Of a stretch of 64,000 bases of DNA, positions 1 to 12,455 are shown piece after piece. Where the stretch lies: assembly GCA_013396655.1 (NCBI GenBank), contig WBMV01002743.1, positions 124,001 to 188,000 on the forward strand, written 5' to 3'. Both the position numbers and the translations under genes were made by a program. The first letter of the stretch is position 1, and every line of letters begins with the position of its first letter. This stretch comes from Campylorhamphus procurvoides. Lineage: Eukaryota; Chordata; Aves; Passeriformes; Dendrocolaptidae. Under the pieces are notes generated by a model. It saw only the letters and a list, made by a program, of their open reading frames with translations, was not told the origin of the DNA and did not search any database.

Positions 1-702
1 CAACATAAAAATGCTTACTAAGAAGCACTGAACCTTGAACCATAATTTTTTTTCCCCAAATCTTATCACAGGTAGTAAAGAAACAAAATTCTAAGATGCC
101 CTTCACTTGCTGCTTTACTTTTACACAGGAACCTTAAAAAAATCCCCCCAAAGTTTCCAAGGAAAAAGCCTTACAATTTGCCGTTTGAAAAAATAATTTC
201 CAACTTACCATAAAGTTGCTCAATATTTAGAGTACAGATTTTGTTTTTCATTGGTTTGGTTTGTTCTTTTTTAAAAAGACATATTCAAGACAGCTTCAAG
301 ACAGTGACAATTATTTGAGGACTTGCCAGCATTTAAACTCACAGTACAGCCAATATTTTAAAAAGAAATAGAAGAATTCAGCAGAGTCCAGCTTATTCAT
401 CTTAATAAGTATAATGCTCTCTGTTGAGTTCAAGCAAAGTTGTCAATGACACAACTGTCTTAAATTAATCTTAAGAGGTCATTTTAGTAACTGATGTGTT
501 ACCCAGGTTACAACATTTCTCCTCTGCGATAGCAAAGGCAAAAAAAATAATTATATTTCTCAAATGCAATTGAAATTTTTCAGTACTAAGAGTATCGGAA
601 TTACATTCATTTTATAACTGAAAAATGGGATTGAACACTTCATGAAATTAATCAAAAATGGCCTTCCACATATTTATTAACATCAAATCTGCATTCTCAC
701 TG
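1..702. other. AT-rich intronic or 3'-side METTL15 sequence
   Basis: No gene, splice-flanked frame or recognised repeat is seen. It is presumed METTL15 intron because the remaining METTL15 exons must lie further left. Confidence 0.6.
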
Positions 703-1058
703 TGATGCTGGTGAAGGGTCTGGAGCACAGACCTTATTGCTCTCTACAACTACCTGAAAGGAACTTGTAGCAAGGTGAGTGTTCGTCTCTTCTCCAAACT
801 GGCAAGAGACAGGACAGGAGGAAATGATCTCAAGTTTTGCCAAGGAAGGTTTACATTGTATATTAGGAAAATTTTCTTCACCAGAATGGTTGTTAAGCAC
901 TGGAACAGGCTGTCCAGGGAGATGGTTGAATCATCGTCCCTGAAGGTATTTAGAAGACGTGTAAAGGGACATAATTTAGTCGTGAACTTTACAGTGTTTT
1001 GGTTAATGGTTGGACTCAATGATCTTGGAAATCTTCTGCAGCCTAAGTGATACTACAC
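703..1058 (+). mobile_element. CR1 LINE, 3' fragment
   Basis: Contains the CR1 ORF2 C-terminus and 3' region: GACAGGACAGGAGGAAATGA, the AGGAAAATTTTCTTCACC stretch, GTTAAGCACTGGAACAGGCT and finally GGTTGGACTCAATGATCTTG. It is 5' truncated, has several in-frame changes, and is antisense to METTL15. Confidence 0.85.
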
Positions 1059-1509
1059 TTCCTGAGAATCAGTAAACTTTCCATAAAGGAAAAGAAAAAA
1101 AAAAAGACAACAAATATAGAAGCACATGAAAACTGGACTAAGGCTGTACGTTTGGTAGTAAGAAAGTTCTTGGCCAGATCAATACAACACCAGAGAGAAT
1201 ACTTGTAGTAAACTATATAATCCCATAGTAACAAAAATTAAGGAATTTGTATAAGAAGCAAGCAGTCTACAAATGTTTGACGTCAGGTGTGTCAGTTCCT
1301 GAGACAGCCTCGAACAGATTTTGGAGGAATGACAGTGAAGGGTGCATTAACAGGTTATTCCTCATGGAAGGAATAGAACTGTCTAAAAATACTTCCTAAC
1401 ATTGACATCCCAGATCTAGGCTAGACAGTGCCATTCTGCAGTCTAACGATGACAATGGTAGTGAAGGAGACAAGAAGCAAACCAGAAATCCCAGGATTCA
1501 GGAAGACCT

Positions 1510-2640
1510 CAGCATTTTTAGGGGACAGGTAAGTAGGAGGCTTTGGGAGGTCCTCCTGACATGCAAAGGAACTCAGGGAAACAGGTCAAATCCCATGAAC
1601 AATTTCTGCAAATTGTAAGAGAACCCACACCCACATTAAAAAAAAGCCACAGCAGCCACAGCAGGACGCCAACTTGGTTAAACAGGGAAATCCTGACAAT
1701 GTCAAACAAAGGAGGGCCAAGGGGAAGGAGCAGGACAAGAGACCACAGAAATCCTGAGCTGCATTGCATGGGACTGAAATTAGGAATACCTAACTCTGTC
1801 TGAAGATAAAACTGGCAAGAAATGTGCCATGAAAGCACAAAAGACTGGAGAATGGGACAAGTGACCTAGTAATAAGTTTCACTAAAAAAGGTTGAGGCAG
1901 TCAAAGCCTTTCCTAGGCATTTACTGGCAAAATCTGCCAAAGTGCCCACTGTCAAAGACTAAGAGGGAAACACCACAGTAAAGGACAACCAGGGAAGATG
2001 GTCACATACAGCAGTTGGATATGTACAAGGACATGGGGTCAGAAAACACATACTGGAATGTGTCTAGAGAGCTGGATGATGTTATCATGAAGCTCCTCTG
2101 TCAGCTTTAAGACAGCTTCCTGATGAGTGTAACAAGGTCAATGTCATGATAACTTCAAAAAAATGTCAAGAAGGATTGTCCAGAGAACTACAGACTGGCA
2201 GAGTTCACCTTCATCACTGTGGAAATCACACAGTAAATCCCCATGGAAATTATTCCTCACCACATGAAGAGCAAGTCAACATTGATTTATTTAAGGTAAA
2301 ACACTCCTGGGTCAACCTCATTGCTTTCTTAGACAAAGTAAGCGCCTCTGTGGATTACAGCTAAACAGTAGATTTAGTAGACTTTAATACAGCTTTTGAT
2401 TTTTCTCCTCCATTACCTTGGTGGCCAACGTTAGAGCCACAAACAATGTATGGGCAAAAAGCTAGATTTAAAGACTATCTGTACAATATGTGATCGGCAC
2501 TGGAAGTCCAACAGGAATAGAGAGCTTCCTTCCAGAGAGAAAATCCTGTCAGACCTACCAGGGGGTTCTAATCTTGAATGGAACACTCAAAAGCAAAGTT
2601 CAGTAATTAAAGGGTTTACACCGCATACTTGAATGCAGAA
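1510..2640 (+). mobile_element. CR1-like LINE, badly decayed reverse-transcriptase region
   Basis: Broken frames read like CR1 ORF2. Around 2165-2260 is an ENYR..-type segment, and near 2300-2400 a stretch reading SWVNLIAFLDKVSASVDYS, then a stop, then VDLVDFNTAFD, which matches the conserved CR1 RT region. Stops and frameshifts are frequent. The left part (1510-2000) is only weakly supported, and limits are approximate. Confidence 0.55.
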
Positions 2641-3168
2641 TTAAGGGAAAAACATTCTGTGTACCATAATTTTATTATTTATCTATTAAATGTGCAACAC
2701 TGACTCCTTGAGAAACTTCCAGACTGACATCCAAATACTGACATTTCTTTCTGTAGCAATAGTTAGAGAGGGGAGAACAAGACATTTTTAGTGCTGCACA
2801 CTTCTATTTTTCAATATTCAATATCTTATTAATTATGGGAATTAAAAATGGAAACATTCTTTTGAAAACAAAAAACTCCCCTGACTATACAATCAGATCC
2901 AGTTCTTGTTCCTAGCCTTGGTAAGACAAAAGTCTTTAAGCCATGAAGTCATTGCAGAGACAGAGAAGTATAGAATTTTAAAAAGTTTTTAAAATTCATT
3001 AAAATTTTGTTTTATTCATAGTTCTTGCTGCAATATATCTAAATTTATAATAAACCAGTGTCTTAACCAAACAGCTATAAAAAAGGACATCGAATTAATA
3101 TCAAAAGCCTAAAAAGGCTTCTTTTTCAGTTCATTTTTTATCTGCAAAAATATTCAAGGAAACAGAAT

Positions 3169-3321
3169 TCAAGGTTTCCTCAGACGTAGCTTTGGTGCCC
3201 TGTCCATCAGGTATGTGACCACACAAAACAAAGGAATAGGTAAGACCAAGAAAACCAGTGTCTTCCATGTCTGCTGCTCAATTCTGCTAAATTCCCCACA
3301 AACCCATAATATTCCGAATAC
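3169..3321 (-). CDS. Unassigned candidate 3'-terminal exon with a transmembrane segment
   Basis: On the minus strand a good acceptor (ATTTCTGTTCTCAG ending at 3322) opens a 50-codon frame that stops at TGA (3171-3169). It reads VFGILWVCGEFSRIEQQTW, then a 20-residue hydrophobic stretch TLVFLVLPIPLFCVVTYLMD with a Pro-x-Pro kink, then a basic tail RAPKLRLRKP. That is the shape of a C-terminal membrane anchor with a short basic cytosolic end. I do not recognise the protein. It is not METTL15: joined to METTL15 exon 3 (two bases into a codon) a different frame would be read. It could be a nested gene's last exon, a pseudogene relic or chance; a CR1 copy begins within about 35 bp of the acceptor. 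Confidence 0.3.
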   Translation of the reverse strand, partial: VFGILWVCGEFSRIEQQTWKTLVFLVLPIPLFCVVTYLMDRAPKLRLRKP

Positions 3322-3351
3322 CTGAGAACAGAAATATGGAAATAAGCAGTA

Positions 3352-4446
3352 ATATTACCTACCTGAACTTCAGCAAGGCTTTCAACACTGTCTCACAACA
3401 TCCTCAGAGGCAAACTCAGGAACTGTGGACTGGGTGAGCGGACAGTGAGGTGGAGTGAGAACTGGCTGAGCAGCAGATCCCAGAGGTCTAGTTGGAGGCC
3501 TGTCACTAGTGGTGTCCCCTGAGGTTCAATACTGGTCCCAGTATTGTTTAACTTATTCACCAGTGACTTGGATGAAGGGGCAGATGCCTCCTTAACAAGT
3601 GCTGAGGACACAAAGCTGGAGGAGTGGCTGACACCCCAGAGTGCTGGGCAGCTCCTCAGCAGGACCCCGGCAGGCTGGAGAGATGGGCAGAGAACTGTCC
3701 CAAATTCCACAAAGGTCCTGCACCTGGGGATGAATAACCCCTGCCCCAGCACAGGCTGGGGGCTGACCTGCTGGAAAGCAGCTCTGTGGAGAAGGACCTG
3801 GGGGTCCTGGTAGGTAACAAGCTGTCCCTGAGCCAGCAGTGCCCTTGTGGCCAAGGAGGACAGTGCTACCCTGGGTGCATTAGGGAGAGCATTGCCAGCA
3901 GGGTGAGGGAGGAGATCCTGCCCCTCTACTCAGCCCTGGTGAGGCCATAACTGGGGTGCTGTGTCCAGTTCTGGGCTCCTCAGTACCAGAGGGACTTGGA
4001 GCTCCTGGAGAGGGTCCAGTGGAGAGTCACAAGGATGATTAAGGGACTGAAGCATCTCTCTTACAAGGACAGGCTGGGACAGTTGGGCCTGTTCAGCCTC
4101 AAGAAGAGGTGACTTATATGTCTATAGGTATCTGAATGGAGGATGTCAACAGGATGGACCAGGCTCTGCTTGGTGGTGCCAAGCAACAAGACCAGAGGCA
4201 ATAGGCAGAAACTGGTGCACAGGAAATTCCACCTGAATATGTGGAAGAACTTCTTTACTGTGCAGTGACCGTGCAATGGAAATGCCCAGAAATTATGTGG
4301 AGTCTCCCTCATTGGAGATATTCAAGAACAATCTGGATGCAACCCTGTGCCACGTACTCTGGAATGACCCTGCTTGAGCAGGAAGTTGGACCAGATGACC
4401 CACTGTGGTCCCTTCCAACCTGACCCAACCTGTGATTCTGTGAAAT
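3352..4446 (+). mobile_element. CR1 LINE, ORF2 3' half plus 3' UTR
   Basis: Starts in the RT domain (reads [12 protein letters not shown]), continues through the GPVLFN-like segment near 3535-3560, the CTGGGGATGAATAACCCCTG segment and CTACTCAGCCCTGGTGAGGC. It ends with GGTCCCTTCCAACCTGACC and the tail GTGATTCTGTGAAATTCT. Several frameshifts are present. It is antisense to METTL15. Confidence 0.9.
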
Positions 4447-7400
4447 TCTCTATTACAAGAGAGGTCTCATCTACTTTGCATTATAAAGCAAATATTAAAA
4501 CCAACCCAAAGTCTGGCGAACAGTTTCTTGACAGTCATATATCTTCTTACTATTACCAGCTATTTTAGCTATTATTGTTAATCTGTCTGAATGTTTATAA
4601 TGGGTTATTTCAAAGGCAAAAGAGAAAAATATTTTAATTACACATTTTATTGTCAGAAATGTAAATTTCCATGATATAGTGTGCTTTCCAAACATGCAAA
4701 AATAAGATCATTCACACTACAGAAGTCACATATCACAATACAATAATCCTATCTTGAGCATACTGTAAAAGTACAGCTGTCTGTGATGTTCCCATCATTA
4801 CCATAATAAAGGACACCACACTAGCATTAACCATATTGTCTTTCCTTAGTTGCATGTTTTGACATATGTAACAGATTCACCTTGAGAACATTAAGTCTCT
4901 GCCTAAGAAAATTTCACCTTACATACACAAACTTTTGTTGGCTTGAAGTAAGAAGTTGCCCTTTATGCAGCACCCAAGATGGTTAATTCACTCTAAGTGA
5001 AAGCAGCATAAAGTTTGCAGCATAAAGGTTAATGAAATGACAGTACTGATTATTCAAAATGCACACACATTTTTGGCCCTGCTAGTTGAAAACGTAACAA
5101 ACTAAACATTCAACTCTGTTGTGACACAGAATTTTTACTTTAGCAGATTATGTTTTATTATTTATTTTTAGAATACAAAAATGTACTAGCATAATTTCAT
5201 ATATTATCAGTTCTTGGCTTAAATATTACCAAATGCCAGAAGGTTATATCTTAGTATTGTACTCACCAAGTGCTACATCCACTTCTTTTGACAAAGGCAG
5301 ACTGTGGGATGGGTTCAAACCAGTTAAGTGTTGGGTGCCACATATTACTCCACTTTAGTCTAGACTACATTGTAAGGGATCATAACTTATTCTAATACAA
5401 AGATAACTGAATGAGATTTTTGCCTTGTCTTTTGCTGCAAATGACCCTGTTCACTAGGAAGAGCAGGGAGTCATGAAGGAGATGGAGGAGGAACTACTGC
5501 CTTAAACTGATAGAAAATAAGATAATATGGAGTATGTGTCTTCAGAAAGGGTGAGCAGAGGCAATGCAGCAGTGGATTAAACCTTAAAGTTGTGCCTTTT
5601 AGTAGGTGGTCTCCAAGCTTTGAAGGAAGTAATTTCCAGGGTTTTTTGAGGGGCAAAGGAGCAGGCTTTCAGGAACAAAAAAAAAAAAAAATGTGCTTTC
5701 CCAGAGAAGGCTCAGGGGAAGGGAATGCTCCTAATCCTCCTCTTTCCTTTCCCAGCCAGGCAGGTGGCACAGATCATCTTGAAGATGAATGGTCAATCTG
5801 GATATCGTTATCAGAAAGAACGTGGTTGTTTTCCTGACTTGTATTTAAAAAATGTAAGTTCCAGCAGCCCCTAACTTCTCACAACAAGAGTAAGACTGAT
5901 AGCTGACAATATCAATATCGCAGATTGTTTCTGCTGTTGAGACATGACATTAGAATTATTTCTTGGAAATCTGTGTGTGTCAAGACCACTTACTAGTCAA
6001 TACTGGTCTCAAACACTTGCACCATTCTGCAGCAACAAGGCCACTGGGAACTTCCATTTCTCCACTGATGTCTCACACAGAAATTCTGCAAATCCCTCTA
6101 TCCAAACCTTTGCTGCTTGATCAAGCTAAGCTGATGTATTTTTCAGGCATCCAAATACAAAGCCAGCAATTCACTGCCTGATTTTACTTTCAGTCCTTTC
6201 AATATTCTGTACAACACTTGGCACAGCTGAGTCACAAAGATCAAAATCAAATTAAAATGCAAATGATGTTTATTATTACGACAGGAAAAAAAATAGAATT
6301 ATGTAGTCAAACTCAAACTCATAGTCATTTTTATGATCTATGTCAGTTATATGCATAATCTTAGTGCATCTAAGAATAATAGTATTTGAAGTACAATGAG
6401 TCAATCAGAAAAGTAATCTGAACTTTGATACATTTGTGTATTTCATAGTTAAGTTTGAAGTTCAATATTGATACAAAAATGTATTTACAAATATTTTCAT
6501 TTAGTTACCTGTTTTCCTTTTCGTCAAAGTAGAAGAAATAAAATTATGAATCAGAGGCTATCAGTCTTTTTTTTTGTTTGATTTAGCTACTTAGTAAACT
6601 ATATGTTTAGCTTAAATACTGACATTCTTGATCTTCTCTTTATAAGTGATAAGAGCTTTTTTGTCAACACAGTTACAGCATTTCCATCTTCACAGGAAAA
6701 TGCTGGTATCTTCTACTCTCAAAAATTATAATTTATCTACTGATGAAATAAACTTCTGCCTGTGCTGTTGGATACCAGAAGGAGAATTTCAATACATTTG
6801 ATGTCCTCTTGATTTGAGCAAAGTGCCTCAACGCCTTCTATTGTAAATGTGAACAAACACAAGCTAAATACAGAGCTCTTGACAAACAAACTAAAATATG
6901 AACTGCTGCTGAGGACTATGAAGATACCCTCTTCTCATTAGAACTACAATATCTGTAGACAACAGCTACCAGGTGTGAAAACCTTCTGATTAGAATTTTG
7001 CTATTATAAAAAACTGATTTTTTTAAAAAAATTAAAGCAGTCCTGTACCAGTTTCCTTTATGAAACACTGATTATTTTTATAAACACCAAACTGGTTTGT
7101 TACTGTAATGACAATATATCCAGAACTCAATTGTTCAGCTACCAAAACAGTTGCTTTAAATGTTTATAAAAGGTATTTCTACGTATTTTTGAAACATGCA
7201 TTTTAAAACGTTCTTAATTAGAATTTAAGTTCAACAGACAATATTTTACATGTATTTTAGTAAGGAACTGGTTACAAAAGTAAAATAAGACTCCTCAAGG
7301 TGATGAGCTATAACATTAAAGATTTTCTGAGCAGTTTTATACCACACTGACAAAGATGAACTACAAAAGAACAAGAAGAATGGAATGAATATGTCTGAAA

Positions 7401-7859
7401 CTGCTGCTGGTTAAAGTAACACTTGGCATTGCATTCCATGAAGTTGAGCTAACAGGTATATGTAACATCCTTAAAAATAAATTAAGGAGCTGGACATTTG
7501 TACTGAAAAGGAATTCAAATCACCCACATTCAGCTCCATGTCCTTAACCAATACCTAGAGGGTGTTTTGTTTGTTTTAAATTACTTCAAAAGCTTCTTAT
7601 CCCTCTCCATAAACTTAAACAACAGTCCTCTCATTCTGTAAGAACAATTAGCATTTTACAGTATTCCTAGAAACACTGATGAAAAACTGTGATGGAAGAA
7701 AACATTCCACTGAATGTTTCTTTTTTTCTTGATCAACATCTGTGGTCTAAAAACTGTAGTAGAAAGAAATTAAGTTGCTTAGCCTATACTTCCATTGTCT
7801 GAAGATGTCTAAGATGATTCAGACGTGTAGATGATCATACTGACTGCCCTGACATGCCT
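4447..7859. other. METTL15 intron, AT-rich, nothing recognised
   Basis: Only short chance frames occur (longest about 80 codons), with homopolymer runs such as A14 near 5679. No splice-bounded conserved frame or repeat family is recognised. Confidence 0.6.
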
Positions 7860-7919
7860 GAAGCATGAGGCTGGACTAGGTGACATCCTAAGATCCTTTC
7901 CAATGGGAATAGTTGTGAT
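7860..7919 (+). mobile_element. CR1 LINE, terminal 3' scrap
   Basis: GGCTGGACTAGGTGACATCC followed by AGATCCTTTCCAATGGG is the CR1 3' end motif (GGTTGGACTAGATGACC...CCTTCCAACC). It abuts the LTR at 7920. The upstream limit is unclear. Confidence 0.55.
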
Positions 7920-8307
7920 ATTGTTTCATGGTTAAGTAAGGGTATTCCCCAATTTGGAGTTCCCACTGAAACACTCCAAACCAAGCACCGCTCGCTCATT
8001 CCCTGCCACTTCCTCCTCCCCATGCAGTGGGATGGAGCGGAGAACTGGAGGCACAAAAGGTAAAGATCATGGGTTGACACAAGAACAATTTCCTGGAAAG
8101 AGCAATGAAATAAGAAAACTAACAGTAACACCAACAATATCAATAACAGTGTGGAAACCAACACTACCCTGACAGTTCACCTCCACCCAGCACAGCTGGA
8201 AAGGACCCATCCCCCTGTCCCCTGCACATGGTGTAGAACAACCTCAGGGCCCTGGCCATGCCCCCACTGGCTACTGCAGAAATTAAACCTGTCCTACAAT
8301 GGCCACA
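7920..8307 (-). mobile_element. Solo LTR, ERVL-like, diverged
   Basis: Plus-strand text shares with the 33.7-kb LTR the segments GGTATTCCCCAATTT, GAGAACTGGAGGCACAAAAGG (one base longer in match here and there), CATGGGTTGA and the GGCCATGCCCCC block. It sits directly after a CR1 3' end, so it probably inserted at the CR1 tail. The ends (near TTTCATGG and GGCCACA) are not sharp and no clean target duplication was found. Confidence 0.7.
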
Positions 8308-9273
8308 TTGTAAGAGAAATTGCCTAAACCAAAACTGCCATCAGAACTGGTATACATCAATTATCCGCAAAACACTAAATTTCAATAAATGTAAAATGAC
8401 TCAAGAATAGTAACAGAAAAAATGCATGGAAATAAAACAGTTGATTATTTTAAAGCTAGTGCTTGCAGACCGACCTTCAGAGTTTCAAACTGACCAAAAT
8501 CTCTTCTAAGATTTTCCTACCAAAATAATCAGTTTCTTCCAGACTACTCAGATCAAAGTTACAGCACTTTGTTTTCCTCAACCAGTAAGTTGTAATAGGG
8601 CTGTCCTGACTCATCTGACTGGAAATTATATTAAATCTAGTAGTCACATGTGGGATGTTATGTATGAAAACAAAGACAAACTTCCAGCTTTATGGCAAGA
8701 AATTGAAAGTAATTTTTAATAATTTAACACTGGTGATCAGGTGCAGTCTGAAGGTGGAAATGGCGGAAGGCCCCAGAAATGTGACTGGGGATGCTTTGGG
8801 GGTCCCTGGTGGTCACAGATGCTGTCCTGTCCCATAACTTGGGGTGATATGTGTACGGGCAGTTGCTTCCTTTCTCACAGTTTGCCACAGTGGGAATTTT
8901 TGTTCATATGCATTAATTAGGATGTGCTAACCAGATCTCATCTTCACTAGGCCTGGAATTAACACCTTCCTGCCACAAATTCTTCCTTTCTGTGCTTATT
9001 TCAAGTTTCCACTGTGGTTACTTATCTTATGACAAGTTCCTTCTGTGGTCTTGACAGTGTTTGAGACAGGCAACTGTACTCTTTACAAATGCAAATGAGG
9101 AATTCTCTATTATGTAACCAGTATATGAAATGCAAATTCAGCTACTAATATTGAAATGAAAATAAAACTAAGAAGTGCACATACAAATTATTTAATTGCA
9201 GTTTCAAGTGATGTAATGTTGGTAGACAAAATTCTATAATTATGCTATGTAACAGAAGCCTGATACCCAAATC
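8308..9273. other. METTL15 intron, unassigned
   Basis: Mostly AT-rich. A slightly GC-richer patch at 8730-8850 (GGAAATGGCGGAAGGCCCCA) breaks the background and could be an unrecognised old repeat. Confidence 0.5.
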
Positions 9274-9830
9274 ACAGAATCAGTTATGTTGGAGAAGATC
9301 ACTAAGATTGAGTCCAACCATTAGCTCAGCACTGCTGAGTTCCCCACTAAACCATGTCCCTAAGTGCCACATCTACACAGCTTTTAAATCCCTCTAGGGA
9401 TGATGACTCCACCACTTCCCTGGGCAGCCCATTCCAGTGCTTGCCAGCCCTTTCCATGAAGAAATTTTTCCTAATATCCAACCTAAACATTCCCTGGTGA
9501 AACATGAGGCCTCTTGTCCTGTGACTAGTTACCTGGGAGAACAGACCCTCACCTGGCTACAATCTCCTTCCAGCTAGTTGTAGAGAGCAAGAAGGTCTTC
9601 CCTGAGTCTACTCTTCTTCAGGCTAAACAACTCCAGCTCCCTCAGCTGCTCCTTGTAAGACTTGCACTCCAGACCCTTCCCCAGCTCCATTGCCCTTCTC
9701 TGGACACAATTCATCACATCAATGTCTTTCTTGCATAAGGGGCCCAAAACTGACTCAAGGTGTGGCCTCATCAGTGCCAAGTACAGGGGGACCATCGCTA
9801 CCCCGCTTTCCACCTCATATTTAAGACTTA
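9274..9830 (-). mobile_element. CR1 LINE, 3' fragment
   Basis: Plus strand starts with the inverted CR1 tail (CACAGAATCAGTTATGTTGG) and continues through GACTCCACCACTTCCCTGGG, CCATTCCAGTGCTTGCC and CAGCTCCCTCAGCTGCTCC to the inverted GTGGCCTCATCAGTGCCAAG. An 86-codon minus frame of the ORF2 C-terminus is still open. It is sense to METTL15 and lies in its intron. Confidence 0.9.
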
Positions 9831-10474
9831 ACACTTATATATATTGCCTGCATTTGAGAGGCAGCCACATGTTGATATATATGGAGAATTCGTTTGAAAG
9901 AAATAATGCTACAGGTCACCAATTAAGAGTATTTATATATAGTCAACTCACCATTATAATGAATATGCCTTGACCACACATTAATTGTATCCCTTATGCA
10001 CTACAGTCAAAAGTTAAATACTAGCTTGCAAAAATAACATATAGCAACAGGAAGCACCAATATACAATACTCAGCTACAATTTATAAGCACTTCAAATAA
10101 GTTTACTGTAACTGGAAAAAAAAAAAAAAGTTATGCTTTTCCTACAACCAAAAAACCGCCAAAGAAATCCAAAACAAAACAGGATAATTCTATTCTCCCC
10201 AGAGCATACAATGCACAGCTGATGGTTCTATCTCACTTTTTCTGCAAACTTAATGTCACCCTGAAAGCAAAATCCACAAGCACCCTGACACCTCAAAATC
10301 ACTTTAGAGCTACAATAAAAAGATAGTTTAATGGGATGAGGAAATTTATACTATTTATCCATATTTTTGGGGCACAGTTTCTTATTCTGCTCAGAGAATT
10401 GCAAAGCACATATTTTCTCCTCTGCGTAGGCTTTGCATGAGTTTCTTATACTTAGAGGCGTTTGGTGATATTGG

Positions 10475-10678
10475 TTAATTGCCAAATTTAAGCCACCTCT
10501 CTAACCTCTCCCTTTCAGTAGGCGTGAAAGGGTTTACATGTAATATACATTGCCACTGAGTGAATTTTATCTTGTTCTCCTGGATTCTCATCAGCAATTC
10601 CCAAGTTAGAGGCTTCCCCAGAATGTACGTCAAAGGATTCCCACCCACACACTGAATATCTAACAGACCCTGACCCAT
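10475..10678 (-). other. Unassigned 67-codon open frame
   Basis: An open minus-strand frame whose product looks more protein-like than its neighbours. It has a mixed hydrophobic/charged N-terminal half, then NPFTPTERERLERWLKFG, an amphipathic helix-like end. No splice signals or homologue are recognised. A fragment of an old endogenous retroviral gag or another transposon protein is conceivable, but that is only an impression. It may be chance. Confidence 0.15.
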
Positions 10679-11005
10679 TTTCTCCTTATTAAAGCAGCAC
10701 TACATATTTTAAAGAATAAAAATAATAAAGAGAGATACTAAATGAATGCAAGAATTGCAGTGGGAACTCTACCCTCTTCAGATTTTAGTTCTGACAAAAT
10801 TGTTATCAAAAAGTGAGGAGACACATTTAAAATACAAACATCAAAAGTATTTTTCCTCAGTGTTTTCATTCCACAACTTATTACTCCACCCATCTTTCAG
10901 CTAAGTACAACGAGGACTTCATTTATAAGTTCTGAATATAAAAAAATCCCCTAATTTAGCCATATTCACATCCTCTTGCAACAATATCTTTGGGCATATT
11001 ACACA

Positions 11006-12226
11006 GAATCAAAAAATAGTTAGGGTTGGAAGGGACCACTGGAGATTATCTAGTCAAGGCCCCCTGTCAAGGCAGGGTCACCTAGAGCAGGTGACACAGG
11101 AACATGTCCAGGAGAGGTTTGAAGATCTCCAGAGGGGGAGACTCCACCATCTCCCTGGGCAGCCTGTTCCAGTGCTCTGCCACCCTCAAGAGAAAGAAAT
11201 TCTTCCTTGTGTTGAGGTGGAACTCCATGTGGTTTAGTTTATGGCCCTTGCTCCTTGTCCTGTCTCCGGGCACCCCTGAAAAGAGTCTGGCACCATCCTC
11301 TTGACACCTGCCTTTGAGATATTTGCAGTATTGATGAGATCCCCTCAGGCCCAGGTCTCTCCTCGTCAGAGATGCTCCAGACCCCTCATCATCATTATGG
11401 CCTCAATGGGATCCTCTCCAGTAGCTCCTTGTCTTTCTTGCACTGTGGACACCGGAATTGGACACAACACTCCAGAAGTGGCCTCACCAGGGCCGAGTAG
11501 AGGGGCAGGATCCCCTTCTTTGACCTGCTGGCCACACTCTTCCCAATGCACCCCAGGGTACCATTGGCCCCCCTGGCCACAAGGTCACAGTGCCAGTTCA
11601 TGGTCAACTTGTCACCCCCCAGGACTCCCAGGTCCTTCTCAGCAGAGCTGCTCTCAGCTGGGTCAAGCCCCACCACCTGTCCTGGGACTTGACGTTAATC
11701 CTCCCTAGATCTTGGTCCACCTCACTGTCCATTCACCTAACTCACATTTCCTGAGCTTGCCTATGAGGATGTTATGGGAGACAGCGTCCAAAGCCTTGCT
11801 GGAGCTGAGGTAGACAACATCCACTGCTCTCCCCTCACCTACCAATCTCACCATGCCATCATAAAAGGCTATGAGATTCATCAAGCCTGATATCCCCTTG
11901 GTGAATCCATGCTGGCTACTCCCAATGACCTTCTTTTCTTCTTTGTGATGCTTTGTTCTCTGCTTTGTGATGACGTCCAGAATGATCTGTTCCATCACCT
12001 TTCCAGGGGTGCAGGTTGAGCCTGATTGGCTGGTACTTTCCCAAGTCCTCTTTTTTGCCCTTTCTGAAGATGGGAGTAACATCAGCCTTCCTCCAGCCAT
12101 TGGGCACAGCTCTGATTCCCTACGAGTTTTCAAAGATGGTGGAGAGTGGCATAGCAACAACATCTGCCAGCACCTGTGGGTACATCACATCAAGATACAT
12201 GGATTTATGGGTGTTACATCTGCCTA
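11006..12226 (-). mobile_element. CR1 LINE with internal RT deletion
   Basis: Plus strand opens with the inverted tail CACAGAATCAAAAAATAGTT and GGTTGGAAGGGACCACTGGA. The ORF2 C-terminus reads on the minus strand over 11395-11676, with SALVRPLLECCVQF. Near 11700 the frame jumps to an upstream RT part (152 open codons, 11705-12163, containing SSQHGFTKG and NLIAFYDG). Roughly 400 nt encoding the catalytic YADD/FADD region seem to be missing at the junction. The element cannot be active. Confidence 0.9.
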
Positions 12227-12232
12227 GCCAAT

Positions 12233-12455
12233 ATCACAGAATCAACTAGGTTGAAAACGACCTCTGAGATCACTGAGTCCAAACTATGACCTAAGACCAC
12301 CTTGTCAACTAGATCATGACACTAAGTGTCACATCCAGTCTTTTCTTAAACACCTCCTGGGACAGTGACTCCACCACCTCTCTGGGGAGCCCATTCCAAT
12401 GCCAAGTCACTCCCTCTGTGAAGAACGTCTTCCTAAGGTCCAACATAAACAACTG
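12233..12455 (-). mobile_element. CR1 LINE, second 3' fragment adjacent to the previous one
   Basis: A new inverted CR1 tail begins at ATCACAGAATCAACTAGGTT and continues through GACTCCACCACCTCTCTGGG and AGCCCATTCCAATGCC to GAAGAACGTCTTCCTAAGGT. Being a restart of the 3' end, it is a separate insertion in the same direction as the 11.0-12.2-kb copy. Confidence 0.85.

Noticed and set aside
3393..3854. 153-codon minus-strand frame
   Set aside because: It is the antisense shadow of a plus-strand CR1 ORF2 fragment.
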